Shown here: one piece after another, positions 24,541 through 33,265 of the stretch | Layout: each line of letters begins with the position of its first letter | How positions within the stretch are numbered: position 1 is the first letter of the stretch | Assembly (NCBI RefSeq): GCF_001931485.1 | Contig: NZ_MSDV01000062.1 | Coordinates: 36,824 to 100,823 of the forward strand | DNA length: 64,000 nucleotides | Direction of reading: 5' to 3' | Origin: Burkholderia sp. SRS-W-2-2016 | Lineage (GTDB): Bacteria; Pseudomonadota; Gammaproteobacteria; Burkholderiales; Burkholderiaceae | The notes under the pieces: generated by a model | Database searches by the model: none | Told to the model about the DNA's origin: nothing | What the model saw: only the letters and a program-made list of their open reading frames with translations | Program-made: the position numbers and the translations under genes

Positions 24541-25706
24541 TTGACGCACGCGACATCAAGGCTCGGCGCAAGGGGCTGATCGCCGAACGGCTGCCGGCGC
24601 TGCTCGAACAGGATCCGGCGCTGGCCGTCCGTTTCAACGAAGTCCGGCGTTTTTCGTCGCTGGTCCGCGCATCGGAGTATCACTTGACCAATGCGTGCAA
24701 CATCCGCTGCAAGGGCTGCTGGTTCTTCGAGTTCGGTCATGATCAGCAGTCGCAGGAGGTGAAGTCGATCGAGCAATGGCGAGTGTTCGCCGCCGCCGAG
24801 CGCAAACGGCGCGTGAACTGCGCGCTGTTGATCGGCGGCGAGCCGACGCTGTTTCGCGATCGGATCGAGGCGTTCGTCGACGAAATGCGCTACGTGTCGA
24901 TCTCGACGAACGGCCTGAAGCCGCTGCCGAATATTCCGCCGTTCGAGCGCGTGACGGTGTTCATCTCGCTGTTCGGCGGCGGCCCGCTCGACGATGCGCT
25001 TCGCGCGATCCGGCCGGGCGGCAGCCGGTTCGAAGGGCTGTTCGAAGCCGCGCTCGACAACTATCGGGACGATCCGCGCGCCACCTTCGTATTTGCAGTG
25101 ACGGAAGACGGCATCGGCTATATCGAACCGACGGTGCGACGCATTCGCGACAACGGCAACGTCGTCACGTTCAACTTCTACAGCAGGTACGACACAGGTC
25201 ATCCGTTGCGAATGGAAAACGGTCGGCGCCTGCTGGCGGAAATGTTGCGCGTCGCGCGCGCATATCCGGACACGGTGCTGAACCATCCCGCGCACATCGA
25301 GGCGATCGTCACCGGCCGCGCATGGTGCGGCGAGTTTGGCTATGACGTGTGCCCGAGTGTGAGTCAGGACCATCCGGGCAATGCGGGACGGTTGATGAAC
25401 GGCAACGCGGTGCTGCCGATGTTCAACACGTGGAAGCCGGATCTCCGGACCGTCGAACTTTGCTGCACGTCCGGGCATTGCGCCGATTGCCGCGACAGCC
25501 AGGCCGTCTATAGCTGGCTGATGGTGAGCCTCGACAAGTCGCTCGACAACGTCGAATCGCTGCGGAACTGGGTCGGCGTCGCGGAGTGCTACTGGAAGCA
25601 GTTCATCTGGTCGCCGTATCGCGACGCGTCCCGGGCCGATTGTCCGGACGATGCCGTAACGCCGCCGGCTCGAACGCCAGCCTTGCGGCATGAGGAAGCG
25701 CGATGA
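24537..25706 (+). CDS. Radical SAM enzyme with C-terminal cysteine-rich region
   Basis: A 389-residue radical SAM protein. The iron-sulfur motif is ACNIRCKGCWFF (Cys54-x3-Cys58-x2-Cys61). The GGEPTLF string and SISTNGLKPL follow as usual in the barrel. The C-terminal part has several cysteines (around WCGEFGYDVCPS, then ELCCTSGHCADCRDS and a later CYW), which may hold an auxiliary cluster as in SPASM/twitch proteins. Start overlaps the diiron oxygenase stop and stop overlaps the hotdog thioesterase start. I cannot name the reaction. Confidence 0.82.
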   Translation: MIDARDIKARRKGLIAERLPALLEQDPALAVRFNEVRRFSSLVRASEYHLTNACNIRCKGCWFFEFGHDQQSQEVKSIEQWRVFAAAERKRRVNCALLIGGEPTLFRDRIEAFVDEMRYVSISTNGLKPLPNIPPFERVTVFISLFGGGPLDDALRAIRPGGSRFEGLFEAALDNYRDDPRATFVFAVTEDGIGYIEPTVRRIRDNGNVVTFNFYSRYDTGHPLRMENGRRLLAEMLRVARAYPDTVLNHPAHIEAIVTGRAWCGEFGYDVCPSVSQDHPGNAGRLMNGNAVLPMFNTWKPDLRTVELCCTSGHCADCRDSQAVYSWLMVSLDKSLDNVESLRNWVGVAECYWKQFIWSPYRDASRADCPDDAVTPPARTPALRHEEAR

Positions 25707-26257
25707 CGGCGTCCGGCGCCGGCTGGGCCGCCGGAGCGCTCGACATTCCCGGGCCGGCTGACGAGCGCGCGGCGTGGCAGGCTTGCCTCGGCGCGATGCC
25801 GATCATCGACCACCTGGGCGGGGCGCTCGACCTGGCGGACCCGCGCATCGTGCGGCTGGCGCTGGCGACCCGCACGCAAGCGCACGAGGGCGGACTCGGC
25901 ACGGACGCGCTCAACGGCGCGATCATCGCGGGCCTGCTCGATTGCGCGATGTCGGTTACCGGCATCCTGCATTTGCGGGGCCGCACCTGCGGTACCGTCC
26001 AGATGTCCATCCAGTTCATGAAGCCGGTTCGCACGGCCCACCCGGTCGTCGAATGCGTGGCGGTGCGCCGGTCGTCGAGCGTCGTGTTCGTCGAGGCGCG
26101 GCTGACCGAAGGGCGGGGCCGCTGCAGCGTGCTGGCGACCGGCGTGGTCGGGGCGGCCACGCTCGCGCGGTGCGCGTCCGGACGCGATGGTCGCAGCAAC
26201 TGGTCGGAACGGGCAGCGCTTACTGCGCTGCCCGAGCAGGATCAGGCTGCTGCCTGA
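25703..26257 (+). CDS. Hotdog-fold thioesterase (PaaI-like)
   Basis: A 184-residue protein with the hotdog signature: LNGAIIAGLLDCAMSVTG (central helix, usually HGG...A) and GTVQMSIQFMKPVRTAHPVV on the following strand. The family hydrolyses acyl-CoA or acyl-carrier thioesters. It is translationally coupled to the radical SAM gene by ATGA overlap. The role may be product release. Confidence 0.75.
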   Translation: MTASGAGWAAGALDIPGPADERAAWQACLGAMPIIDHLGGALDLADPRIVRLALATRTQAHEGGLGTDALNGAIIAGLLDCAMSVTGILHLRGRTCGTVQMSIQFMKPVRTAHPVVECVAVRRSSSVVFVEARLTEGRGRCSVLATGVVGAATLARCASGRDGRSNWSERAALTALPEQDQAAA

Positions 26258-26311
26258 CCGGTACTCATTGCGATGCTGGCTGCAAGCGGCCTGCGAAAAC
26301 GGAGTGTTCCC

Positions 26312-26695
26312 ATGCTCGAGAAGTCATTTCCCGAATCATTCGATCTCATCGCGGCATTCGATGCCGTGCGCGAGCTGTGGTCGCCCAGGATCGTCGCGCG
26401 CTTTAACGACCAATACCTGAAGGTCGCGAAGCTCCACGGCGAACTCGTTTGGCACAAGCATGCCGACGAGGACGAACTGTTTTATGTGGTGCGCGGGCAT
26501 CTGCAGATGCAATACGAGGGCGGCCGCACGGTGGAGCTGGCCGAAGGCGCGATGCATGTCGTGCCGAGGAACACGATGCACAATCCGCTGGCGGTCGACG
26601 AGTGCTGGGTCGTGCTCATCGAGACCGTGACGACAAAGCATACGGGTGACGTCGAGTCGCCGCGGACGAAGTCGATCGCCGAACAGCTCGAGTAG
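26312..26695 (+). CDS. Small cupin-domain protein
   Basis: A 127-residue single-cupin protein. The first cupin motif is LVWHKHADEDELFYVVRG (two His, a Glu) and the second is MHVVPRNTMHNPLA with a His. These would bind a metal. ATG at 26312 has GGAG seven bases upstream. It ends the plus-strand arm. Cupins in such clusters may act as dioxygenases, cyclases or isomerases. Confidence 0.8.
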   Translation: MLEKSFPESFDLIAAFDAVRELWSPRIVARFNDQYLKVAKLHGELVWHKHADEDELFYVVRGHLQMQYEGGRTVELAEGAMHVVPRNTMHNPLAVDECWVVLIETVTTKHTGDVESPRTKSIAEQLE

Positions 26696-27003
26696 CCGCG
26701 GCGTCGCTGTCAGGCCAGTGAGCTGCCCTCCGGTTTTCGTGACTTCCAGACAGCCCGACAGGCGGGCACGAGGTCCTCAATCCCGGAGAACGTTGGCCAC
26801 CGGATGTCCTTAGGGGAATGCGCTGGAGAGCAGGGTATGCGCGTTCATGTCCCTGGTGTCACGTGGGTCGCTGCCGGCTCCGGCCCGGCGTCAGCCGATT
26901 CGGTCTTCACGTGTCCGCCGCGCGCTCGATGGCCGGTTTCCGGCGAGCAAATTGCCACTACCGCTCGTCAATGGGCGAAACCGCGGGGCGAGAATCGGCC
27001 TTA
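26696..27003. other. Intergenic region, nothing recognised
   Basis: About 300 bases between the cupin and the convergent SDR. No coding region or clear repeat is supported here. Confidence 0.5.
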
Positions 27004-27798
27004 TTACGACCAGCCACCCGTCACCATGACATCCTCCGACGTGATCATGCGGCTGTCGTCGGCCGCGAGGAAGAGCGCCATGCGCGCGAGATCGCCGGGC
27101 TCCATTTCCTCGTCGATGCACTGGCCGCGTCGTATCTCTTCGCGGCCTTCGTCGGTGAGCCACAGGTTGCGCTGCTTCTCAGTCAACACCCAGCCCGGCA
27201 CGAGCGTGTTCACGCGGATCCCATACGCGCCGAGGTCCTTGGCGAACCCGCGCGTCAGGCCCTGGACTGCTGCCTTGCTCATTGCGTAAACCGGGAACTG
27301 GCTGCTCTTGAGCATCCAGCAATGCGAGCCGAGATTAATGATCGAGCCCGCGCGTGCGGCCTTCATATCCTCGACCACGGCTTGCACTGCGAACAACTGA
27401 TGCCGCACATTAACTGCAACGGCAGCATCGAACGACTCGGGCGTAACGTCGGCGAGCGCGTGGCGGCGATCGTTCGCCGCGTTGTTCACGAGCACCTCGA
27501 TCGGTCCGAATGCGGCCCGCACTTCGGCGATGGCCGCGTGCAACGCGGGAATGTCGGTGACGTCGCAGGCGACGAAGAGCGGTTTATGGCGCGCGTTACC
27601 GAGCGATTCGGCAAGCGCTGTTCCGGCGTTCGCGTCGATGTCGAGAAAGCCCACACGTGCGCCTTGCGCAACGAAGTGCTCGACGAACGAAGCGCCAATG
27701 CCACTCGCGCCGCCCGTAATGAGCACGACCCGGTCTACCAGACTGGGATAGCTCGCGTAACGTGCTTGTCCCGAAGATTTTTCGCTAGAAGTTGCCAT
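27004..27798 (-). CDS. Short-chain dehydrogenase/reductase, sugar-dehydrogenase-like
   Basis: A 264-residue classical SDR. The cofactor motif is LITGGASGIGASF with an Asp after the second strand (GFLDIDANAG), implying NAD. NNAANDRRHALADV, NLGSHCWM with the catalytic Ser, and YAMSKAAVQ with Tyr-x3-Lys complete the active site. The NDRRHALADVTPESFD string is common in sugar or rhamnose/arabinose dehydrogenase-like SDRs. Isolated gene; it may or may not belong with the cluster to its left. Confidence 0.85.
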   Translation of the reverse strand: MATSSEKSSGQARYASYPSLVDRVVLITGGASGIGASFVEHFVAQGARVGFLDIDANAGTALAESLGNARHKPLFVACDVTDIPALHAAIAEVRAAFGPIEVLVNNAANDRRHALADVTPESFDAAVAVNVRHQLFAVQAVVEDMKAARAGSIINLGSHCWMLKSSQFPVYAMSKAAVQGLTRGFAKDLGAYGIRVNTLVPGWVLTEKQRNLWLTDEGREEIRRGQCIDEEMEPGDLARMALFLAADDSRMITSEDVMVTGGWS

Positions 27799-28777
27799 TC
27801 ACATCCCGTATTGATTGATCGCTACGACGACGAAACCGACTGTGCGCCATGCAGGTTTTCTGGTGAGCTATGCAGGTCCGGCTTCGTTGAGCCCTCCCGT
27901 CTGACGCCCAAATGCGCATTGTCTACGAGAAGGTGGCGATCCGCAAAGACGTGCTCTGTTGTCGTGCGTTTCCAGTACAACGCGGCCGGGCAGGCGGCAT
28001 GGGGGCAAATGACGCACTCGAAATGGCAGAACAGACGGAGGTGTAGGTTGTCTCAGGCCGGTTAGCGAGCGGTCGTTGACCGGCCACTTTCTGCCGCTCG
28101 CCGGAGCGATGCGGTGGTCGTTCGAACGACCGGTCCACTCCGAAACCCGCGCGATGGTCAACGCACAGTTGTCGGCCAAACCCGGCATTCAGATATGGCA
28201 TCGATCGGACAGCCGTGAGTCGCTTTGCCGAAATTCACACTTCCCGGACGGAGAACGCCAATTTTCACTCAGGCGAATGCGTACCTTCCCCGACCCGTTG
28301 GTGCCAGTCAAGAAGCTACCGACTCGATGTCTCTTTCTTACTTAAAGCGGACGGTTTGCAGGCAGCACCCCTTTCGGTGCGTGAACTCCGACATGGCACT
28401 CCACGAAGCAATTGTTGGTAATTCGGCAATGTTGGTTCATTCGATTGGCTTGGCGTACAGGTAAATGTGCGCCAGCGCACATAACGGGAACACCCTACGG
28501 CCTGTCCGCATTCGACTCGTTCGCGGCCTTCTGAGGTTGAAGTGTGTCTTAAACGAATGCGTGGAATAGGGAGAGAAAAAGGTATTTCTTTCCTCTGCCA
28601 GCGTTGATCGCCTATTATCTTTATCACTTGTCGTTTGACACATAGTGCATTGAGCCAGAATACGGTTCAAAAAGTTGCCGAAACGAGCATGGACAGCTCG
28701 CCCTGTGGAATAACGAAAGGGGGCGCTCTGGCTAGAAAAACTCAGTCTCAGCTTTCGAATGAAGAGAGGGCAACAAC
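27799..28777. other. Long intergenic region left of the toxin/defence islet
   Basis: Nearly 1 kb without a supported gene. Short open frames on both strands have no coherent protein character. Base composition becomes more AT-rich to the right, toward the RIP-like gene. It may consist of decayed sequence at an insertion boundary. Confidence 0.55.
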
Positions 28778-29494
28778 ATGAAAACGCTGATCGGGTTGCT
28801 GTTTGCTGTGCTCGGAGGCGGAGCATACGCTGACTGTACATTTCAAGTTTCGGGACCTTCCAATCACACGTACTCGGAGCAGGACATCATCACTTTTGTG
28901 ACCTCAGAGATCCGCCCCGTGTTGGCAAAGACGAGCACACTTATACCGATTCGTATTGCGAAGGTCTGTGATGGGTCAGTCGTCGGCACGCTGCAATTGA
29001 CAATGGATTCCGAAGACTATTACATCGTACAGGTCCAGCAACATCACCTCTCTGAAGAAGAGTCAAAGTACACAGATTCTAACTTGACTTTGAGTCGAGC
29101 AGGACTCGATGAAGCACTCGATAAATCGATATCATTTGATGGGCTATCGCTTCAGGACCGCCAGGATGCGGTCAAAACCTTCGCCTTCTATTTCGCTGAG
29201 AGCGCTCGGTTTACCGATATCGAGAATATCGCCAATGCACTCCTTGCTGGAAACTGTACACAGGACTGGACCAAGTACGCGCATCTGCTCCGGCGATGGG
29301 CGCGCATTTCAAAGAACGCACTTCAGCATGGAGATGTGTCTGACCTATTTCATGGGGGAGTAAATGACAACCTGCTTGCACCCATCTCCCAGACGATGAT
29401 CGTCAATTATAATGCCGCGAATCCCGCTGACCAAGTATCCGTCCCGGCTCCATCATGCGAACGACTGCAAAATGCGCAATTTGGCGCTCAATAA
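28778..29494 (+). CDS. Secreted ribosome-inactivating-protein (ricin/Shiga A-chain)-like protein
   Basis: A 238-residue protein with a signal peptide (MKTLIGLLFAVLGGGAYA, then DC). The mature part follows the RIP pattern: SEQDIITFVTSEIRPVL like the first RIP helix, then a Tyr pair (Tyr81-82 in DSEDYYIVQV) where ricin has Tyr80, AGLDEAL before the second aromatic site, then AESARFTDIENI with Glu141 and Arg144 matching the ricin Glu177-Arg180 signature, and LRRWARISKNAL with Trp174 matching ricin Trp211. The Glu-to-Trp spacing is 33 here and 34 in ricin. Family members remove an adenine from the sarcin-ricin loop of 28S/23S rRNA. No B-subunit gene is adjacent. Lower GC than neighbours suggests transfer. 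Confidence 0.78.
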   Translation: MKTLIGLLFAVLGGGAYADCTFQVSGPSNHTYSEQDIITFVTSEIRPVLAKTSTLIPIRIAKVCDGSVVGTLQLTMDSEDYYIVQVQQHHLSEEESKYTDSNLTLSRAGLDEALDKSISFDGLSLQDRQDAVKTFAFYFAESARFTDIENIANALLAGNCTQDWTKYAHLLRRWARISKNALQHGDVSDLFHGGVNDNLLAPISQTMIVNYNAANPADQVSVPAPSCERLQNAQFGAQ

Positions 29495-29498
29495 AAGG

Positions 29499-29533
29499 GG
29501 GTAGCCGCGCTCTTTTCATAGGGCACGGCTATC
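29499..29533. terminator. Imperfect hairpin between convergent RIP-like and RT genes
   Basis: GGTAGCCG and CGGCTATCC can pair (with a G-U) in the 51 bases between the two stops, with TTTTC in the loop. A shared bidirectional terminator is likely. Confidence 0.35.
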
Positions 29534-29545
29534 CAGTAGCCTTGG

Positions 29546-32500
29546 TCAAGTCGGCAGTACTGTGCGGGGAGGGTAGATCTCGAATCCGTCGGGGACTGGC
29601 TTAAACGGCTCTGAAGGCGAGCGATGACCGCTCTGGAACTCGCGCAGCGCGTGAACGTCAATTTCCCCAATTACACAGTAGTCTGTAATCCCCCCCTTGA
29701 CTCGTAAGACATCGCGCCTCCAACTGTCCTTGTAGGGTGCACGAATGCGGCTGTCTCCGTATTGGCGGTCATTGCATTGAATGATATAGGCGTGCACATC
29801 GAGAGCTGCCGATTCGACCAACGCGTTGAAGGTTTCAGTATCCTGATTCCATTCCGGCACGAAGAGTGCGTCGACCTTGCCGCGCAGAGCGGCACGGTAG
29901 CCGATATTGGTGAGTTCGCTGCAAACTAGCAGTGCGAACCGGAACGAGCCATGCTGGATAATGGGTGGTGTCGCCCAAGGTTTGCGTGGCTTCATTTTCA
30001 ACCCAGCCAAACGCTGCAGTTCCTGTTCCTCATGTAAGGCCGGTCGTTGCTTGTCTTGGCGGTAGATCATGATCGACGGAAAGCCCGGCCCATCGTGGGA
30101 TAGTGCCGCCCATACCTGATTTCGTACCCGTCCCTTGGTGGCATGCATGTACTCGATGCCGGTGATCAGGGAGACACCACGACCATGCAGTTTCCTCGCG
30201 ATACGAATGAACCAGTGCGCCGGTAACGCTAGTTCCGGAAGGACTAGGTAGCGGCTACCGTTCGGTTGCGTTATCACGCCGTCCAGCAGGCGGTTCAGAC
30301 GAGCGTATCGCTCGGCATCCGGATCCCGCAAACGTGTTACGGATGCAACCCAGCTATCTAGGCGAGTTTTCCAACTTGATACGGCAATGCTGTACTTGGA
30401 GCGATTCTCGCCGTTGCGGATCTTCAGAGCGCCGTGTTGGTCGAAGCGGGGCATCTTATTGTTCAATGTAAATCCACGCAGCGCCCGTACAACGATCTTC
30501 ATGGCCGACTGCCATTTTTGGCTATACGTATCGTTGGTCAACACAAACAATTCGGCCAGGTTAAATGGGCGGGTCGCGAAAATAAATCCGTGAGGCAACC
30601 CCGGAAGCTTTACCCACTTTGCGAGTAACGAACAGCCTTCCAGAACCTGATCGGGAAGCATCTGGTCCGCCTCGTTGCAAGCAATAGAAACCTTTTTACT
30701 AGGAATTCCGCGCTGGGCTATCATTTCGGACGGTAGCCCCATAAAGCGGAAAGGTAAATGGGCTAAATCAAACGCAAACAGCCGAGCCTGTCGCGCTTGA
30801 AACGCTTTAGAAGACTTCGGCCAAGACACTGCCGGCTTGATATCGATGGGAGGGAGACAATCCGACATGTGATCTTCCCAAGACTGCTTGCCAGTTTTAG
30901 ATAGTCGTGGCGGGAAGGCTGCAGTTATGCTCTCGCAAACGGTCACAAAAACCTGGCGCTGCCAGCGCGTGATCATTTTATCGGCGTCAGGTTGCGGGGT
31001 ATTCTTCGGCCACGCCTTGATGCCAACAGAGCAGTCCCGTTGAACCTGCGCACATAATTTTTCGATTGCGCGAATGATCTTGCGTAGGTCACTGAAGTCC
31101 TCGCATGCCGTAGCGAGTTTTATCACGCGGGGGAGATAACTAGCTAATTCGAAAAACTGAGGCAGAACTAACACATGCTGCGTGAACGCGCGAAAGAATG
31201 CTCGACGATGATCTCGCCATGCATCGGGAGCCAAGTCTCTCTCATAAGCTTCAAAATCACGAAGTTTGATCGCAAAACTTGCACGGCGCATGGTTAAGGC
31301 GTCGGCCTTGCGCAAATTGTCGGCTGCTTCACCATCACTCTGCGTTGCGGCCAGTAGATCAGTGCCAACGTGGCTAGCAGAGCGTGGAAGCCGTGGCATC
31401 GCCCTCCATTCGCTGGCTCGCTCGTGGATCTGATGCGCGATGGCGTCAACCAATGTCTTTCCTGTTTCGCCAGCCAAGATGAACACTTTGTTTTTTGCAT
31501 TGGCAAAGTGGATACGGCTCTTTTGTTTGGGGCGCAGTAGGTACTCGGGTTGAAAACAGATCTGTTTATTCTCTTCGCCTTTGACCCAGGCGAGGCTCCC
31601 CCTTGAGCGCATGAACAACCATTCCCACAGTTCGCCAGTCGAGCGAAAGTCTCGCCCATTTTCCATGACTAACAGAATGTCGTCCACATAGCGGCCATAG
31701 TACAGCGGTGCAATCTGCTGCTCCACAAAACGATCCAGTTCGATCAGGGCCATATTGGCGACGACCGCTGACGCCGGTAGCCCGACAGGCAGTCCCTTCT
31801 TCAATGGAGTAGCGGCGGCCCATCGCTTTAATGCGCCGATGAATAGTCGGTTGAGCTTTTTTTCTGCATCGGACAGGTCAAGTCGCAACACCTCATTCAC
31901 GAAGGTGGAGTCCAGCATGAAGTCCGGGTTGAGTTCGTGATAGAAGGAACCGATGTCAGCCGTCAGCGCGACGATCCTTTTGTCTGCGTCCAAGGCCGTA
32001 CGCATAGCGTTAATGCCTTGGTCGCGCCATTCGCGGAACGGCTTCAGATAGGGAACGAAGGATCCTAGAGACAGCGGATTTATCTTTTTACGATCCCGAG
32101 TCCTGCGTAGCCGGTTGCCGCAAGCGCTATCTGTTAGTTTTGCGTCGTACTTGTGGCCGACCTTCAGCAACCACAAAGCTGAAAGGACGTGAAAATCGAG
32201 GCTGCATAAGGCCATGACCCGGAATTCAGCCTGCGGTTTTGAGTTCACATCCTTTTCCGCTAGCAAGGCGCTAGCATGCGCCCATTCATCCGCAGGTGAT
32301 GAGAAAATTAGCCCATTACCGTGTTCCTCGCGGAATTTGTTCCTGGCTGGCCAGGAAACGGACTTCGTCGCAAGTGTCCAACTGCCCAGAAAGTTCGACT
32401 TCTTGACCCATGTCTCGTCATCCCCATTGAGCAGCTCAAGCAGATCGCTGAGTCGATCAAAGAGATTTTCTTCATAATCGGCGATGGCGAAGATCGATGA

Positions 32501-32572
32501 ATTGGTCGAGTAATATAAATCTACCTTCGCTTTCCGGTAAGCCAGACCAAGCTCGTCAAGGGTGAAACTCAT
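29546..32572 (-). CDS. Reverse transcriptase-nitrilase fusion, DRT type 1-like anti-phage protein
   Basis: A 1008-residue protein. The N-terminal half is a reverse transcriptase: motif A VALTADIGSFYHEL with Asp206, the LPVGLPASAVVANMAL motif and the catalytic YGRYVDDILLV (residues 295-298). The last quarter is a nitrilase/carbon-nitrogen hydrolase: YLVLPELALP (Glu780), MIYRQDKQR (Lys841) and FALLVCSELTN (Cys884), giving a plausible Glu-Lys-Cys triad. RT plus C-terminal nitrilase is the layout of the UG1/DRT1 class of defence reverse transcriptases. GGAG lies seven bases before the ATG. Codon use is less GC-biased than in neighbours, so it is probably acquired. A non-coding RNA partner was not identified. 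Confidence 0.88.
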   Translation of the reverse strand: MSFTLDELGLAYRKAKVDLYYSTNSSIFAIADYEENLFDRLSDLLELLNGDDETWVKKSNFLGSWTLATKSVSWPARNKFREEHGNGLIFSSPADEWAHASALLAEKDVNSKPQAEFRVMALCSLDFHVLSALWLLKVGHKYDAKLTDSACGNRLRRTRDRKKINPLSLGSFVPYLKPFREWRDQGINAMRTALDADKRIVALTADIGSFYHELNPDFMLDSTFVNEVLRLDLSDAEKKLNRLFIGALKRWAAATPLKKGLPVGLPASAVVANMALIELDRFVEQQIAPLYYGRYVDDILLVMENGRDFRSTGELWEWLFMRSRGSLAWVKGEENKQICFQPEYLLRPKQKSRIHFANAKNKVFILAGETGKTLVDAIAHQIHERASEWRAMPRLPRSASHVGTDLLAATQSDGEAADNLRKADALTMRRASFAIKLRDFEAYERDLAPDAWRDHRRAFFRAFTQHVLVLPQFFELASYLPRVIKLATACEDFSDLRKIIRAIEKLCAQVQRDCSVGIKAWPKNTPQPDADKMITRWQRQVFVTVCESITAAFPPRLSKTGKQSWEDHMSDCLPPIDIKPAVSWPKSSKAFQARQARLFAFDLAHLPFRFMGLPSEMIAQRGIPSKKVSIACNEADQMLPDQVLEGCSLLAKWVKLPGLPHGFIFATRPFNLAELFVLTNDTYSQKWQSAMKIVVRALRGFTLNNKMPRFDQHGALKIRNGENRSKYSIAVSSWKTRLDSWVASVTRLRDPDAERYARLNRLLDGVITQPNGSRYLVLPELALPAHWFIRIARKLHGRGVSLITGIEYMHATKGRVRNQVWAALSHDGPGFPSIMIYRQDKQRPALHEEQELQRLAGLKMKPRKPWATPPIIQHGSFRFALLVCSELTNIGYRAALRGKVDALFVPEWNQDTETFNALVESAALDVHAYIIQCNDRQYGDSRIRAPYKDSWRRDVLRVKGGITDYCVIGEIDVHALREFQSGHRSPSEPFKPVPDGFEIYPPRTVLPT

Positions 32573-33265
32573 TTGCTACTCCACGTGTAATGAGCGGCAG
32601 TCCTCGTTTGTGAGAACGTGGTGTCCGGCACTACAACCGGTTGATTTTTAAAGATTAAACCGTAAAAGGTGACAATAATGCTGCGATCGAATCACGATAG
32701 CCATGCCTTACTGATCGCTGGCGCGCCCCCAACGGGGCCATCACCTACCTTCTCGATGTCCTCTGCGTATATCGGAAGATTCGCGGGTTTATTGAGGGCT
32801 AGGGTGGATATATTTGACGACTGGCTGCAAATAGCGAGTTCAGCACGTCGTGCCTTTAACAGACGCGGCCATGCTCCCAACGTCCGCTCCGCGTCGAGAG
32901 TACAAGGTCGCAGCCGGGAAAGTGCCGTCGGGCGGTTCGATGCCGCCGCTGTCGGCAATCAAACCCATTGCTGACATGGGCGTAGCCAGCGCCAATGTCA
33001 GCAAAGGCCGACTACTCGCCATCGAGGATGCCGCACGAATGGCCGTTCCAGCTTGCAACCGGCCATACCCCTTGCATTGGCTCGAAGGACCGCTCAGGAC
33101 CCCCCTGAGCCAATCCCCCATCGCCGCTCGTGCGCCCATCGCTGCAAAACGCGTCAGTCCGCAGTCGCCCAGTTCCGCTCATCGGCGGATGACAGGTGGC
33201 CATCCGCCGACCGGCCGCGCACCCGAGGCCATCGATCGTCGTACAACGCGCTCCGCGCCAACAAT
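32573..33265. other. Intergenic region right of the defence islet
   Basis: About 690 bases with no supported gene. The first 100 bases are AT-rich and should hold the RT promoter. The rest is GC-rich with short frames on both strands that lack protein character; probably decayed sequence. Confidence 0.5.

Noticed and set aside
24210..25691. 493-codon frame opposite the radical SAM gene
   Set aside because: Antisense shadow of a gene with firm CxxxCxxC and GGEP motifs.
26700..26830. Possible insertion-sequence remnant between the cupin and SDR genes
   Set aside because: No inverted repeats, target duplication or transposase motifs could be shown.
28070..28210. Dispersed repeat shared with about 41200
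   Set aside because: The two stretches look loosely alike, but I could not align them convincingly by eye.
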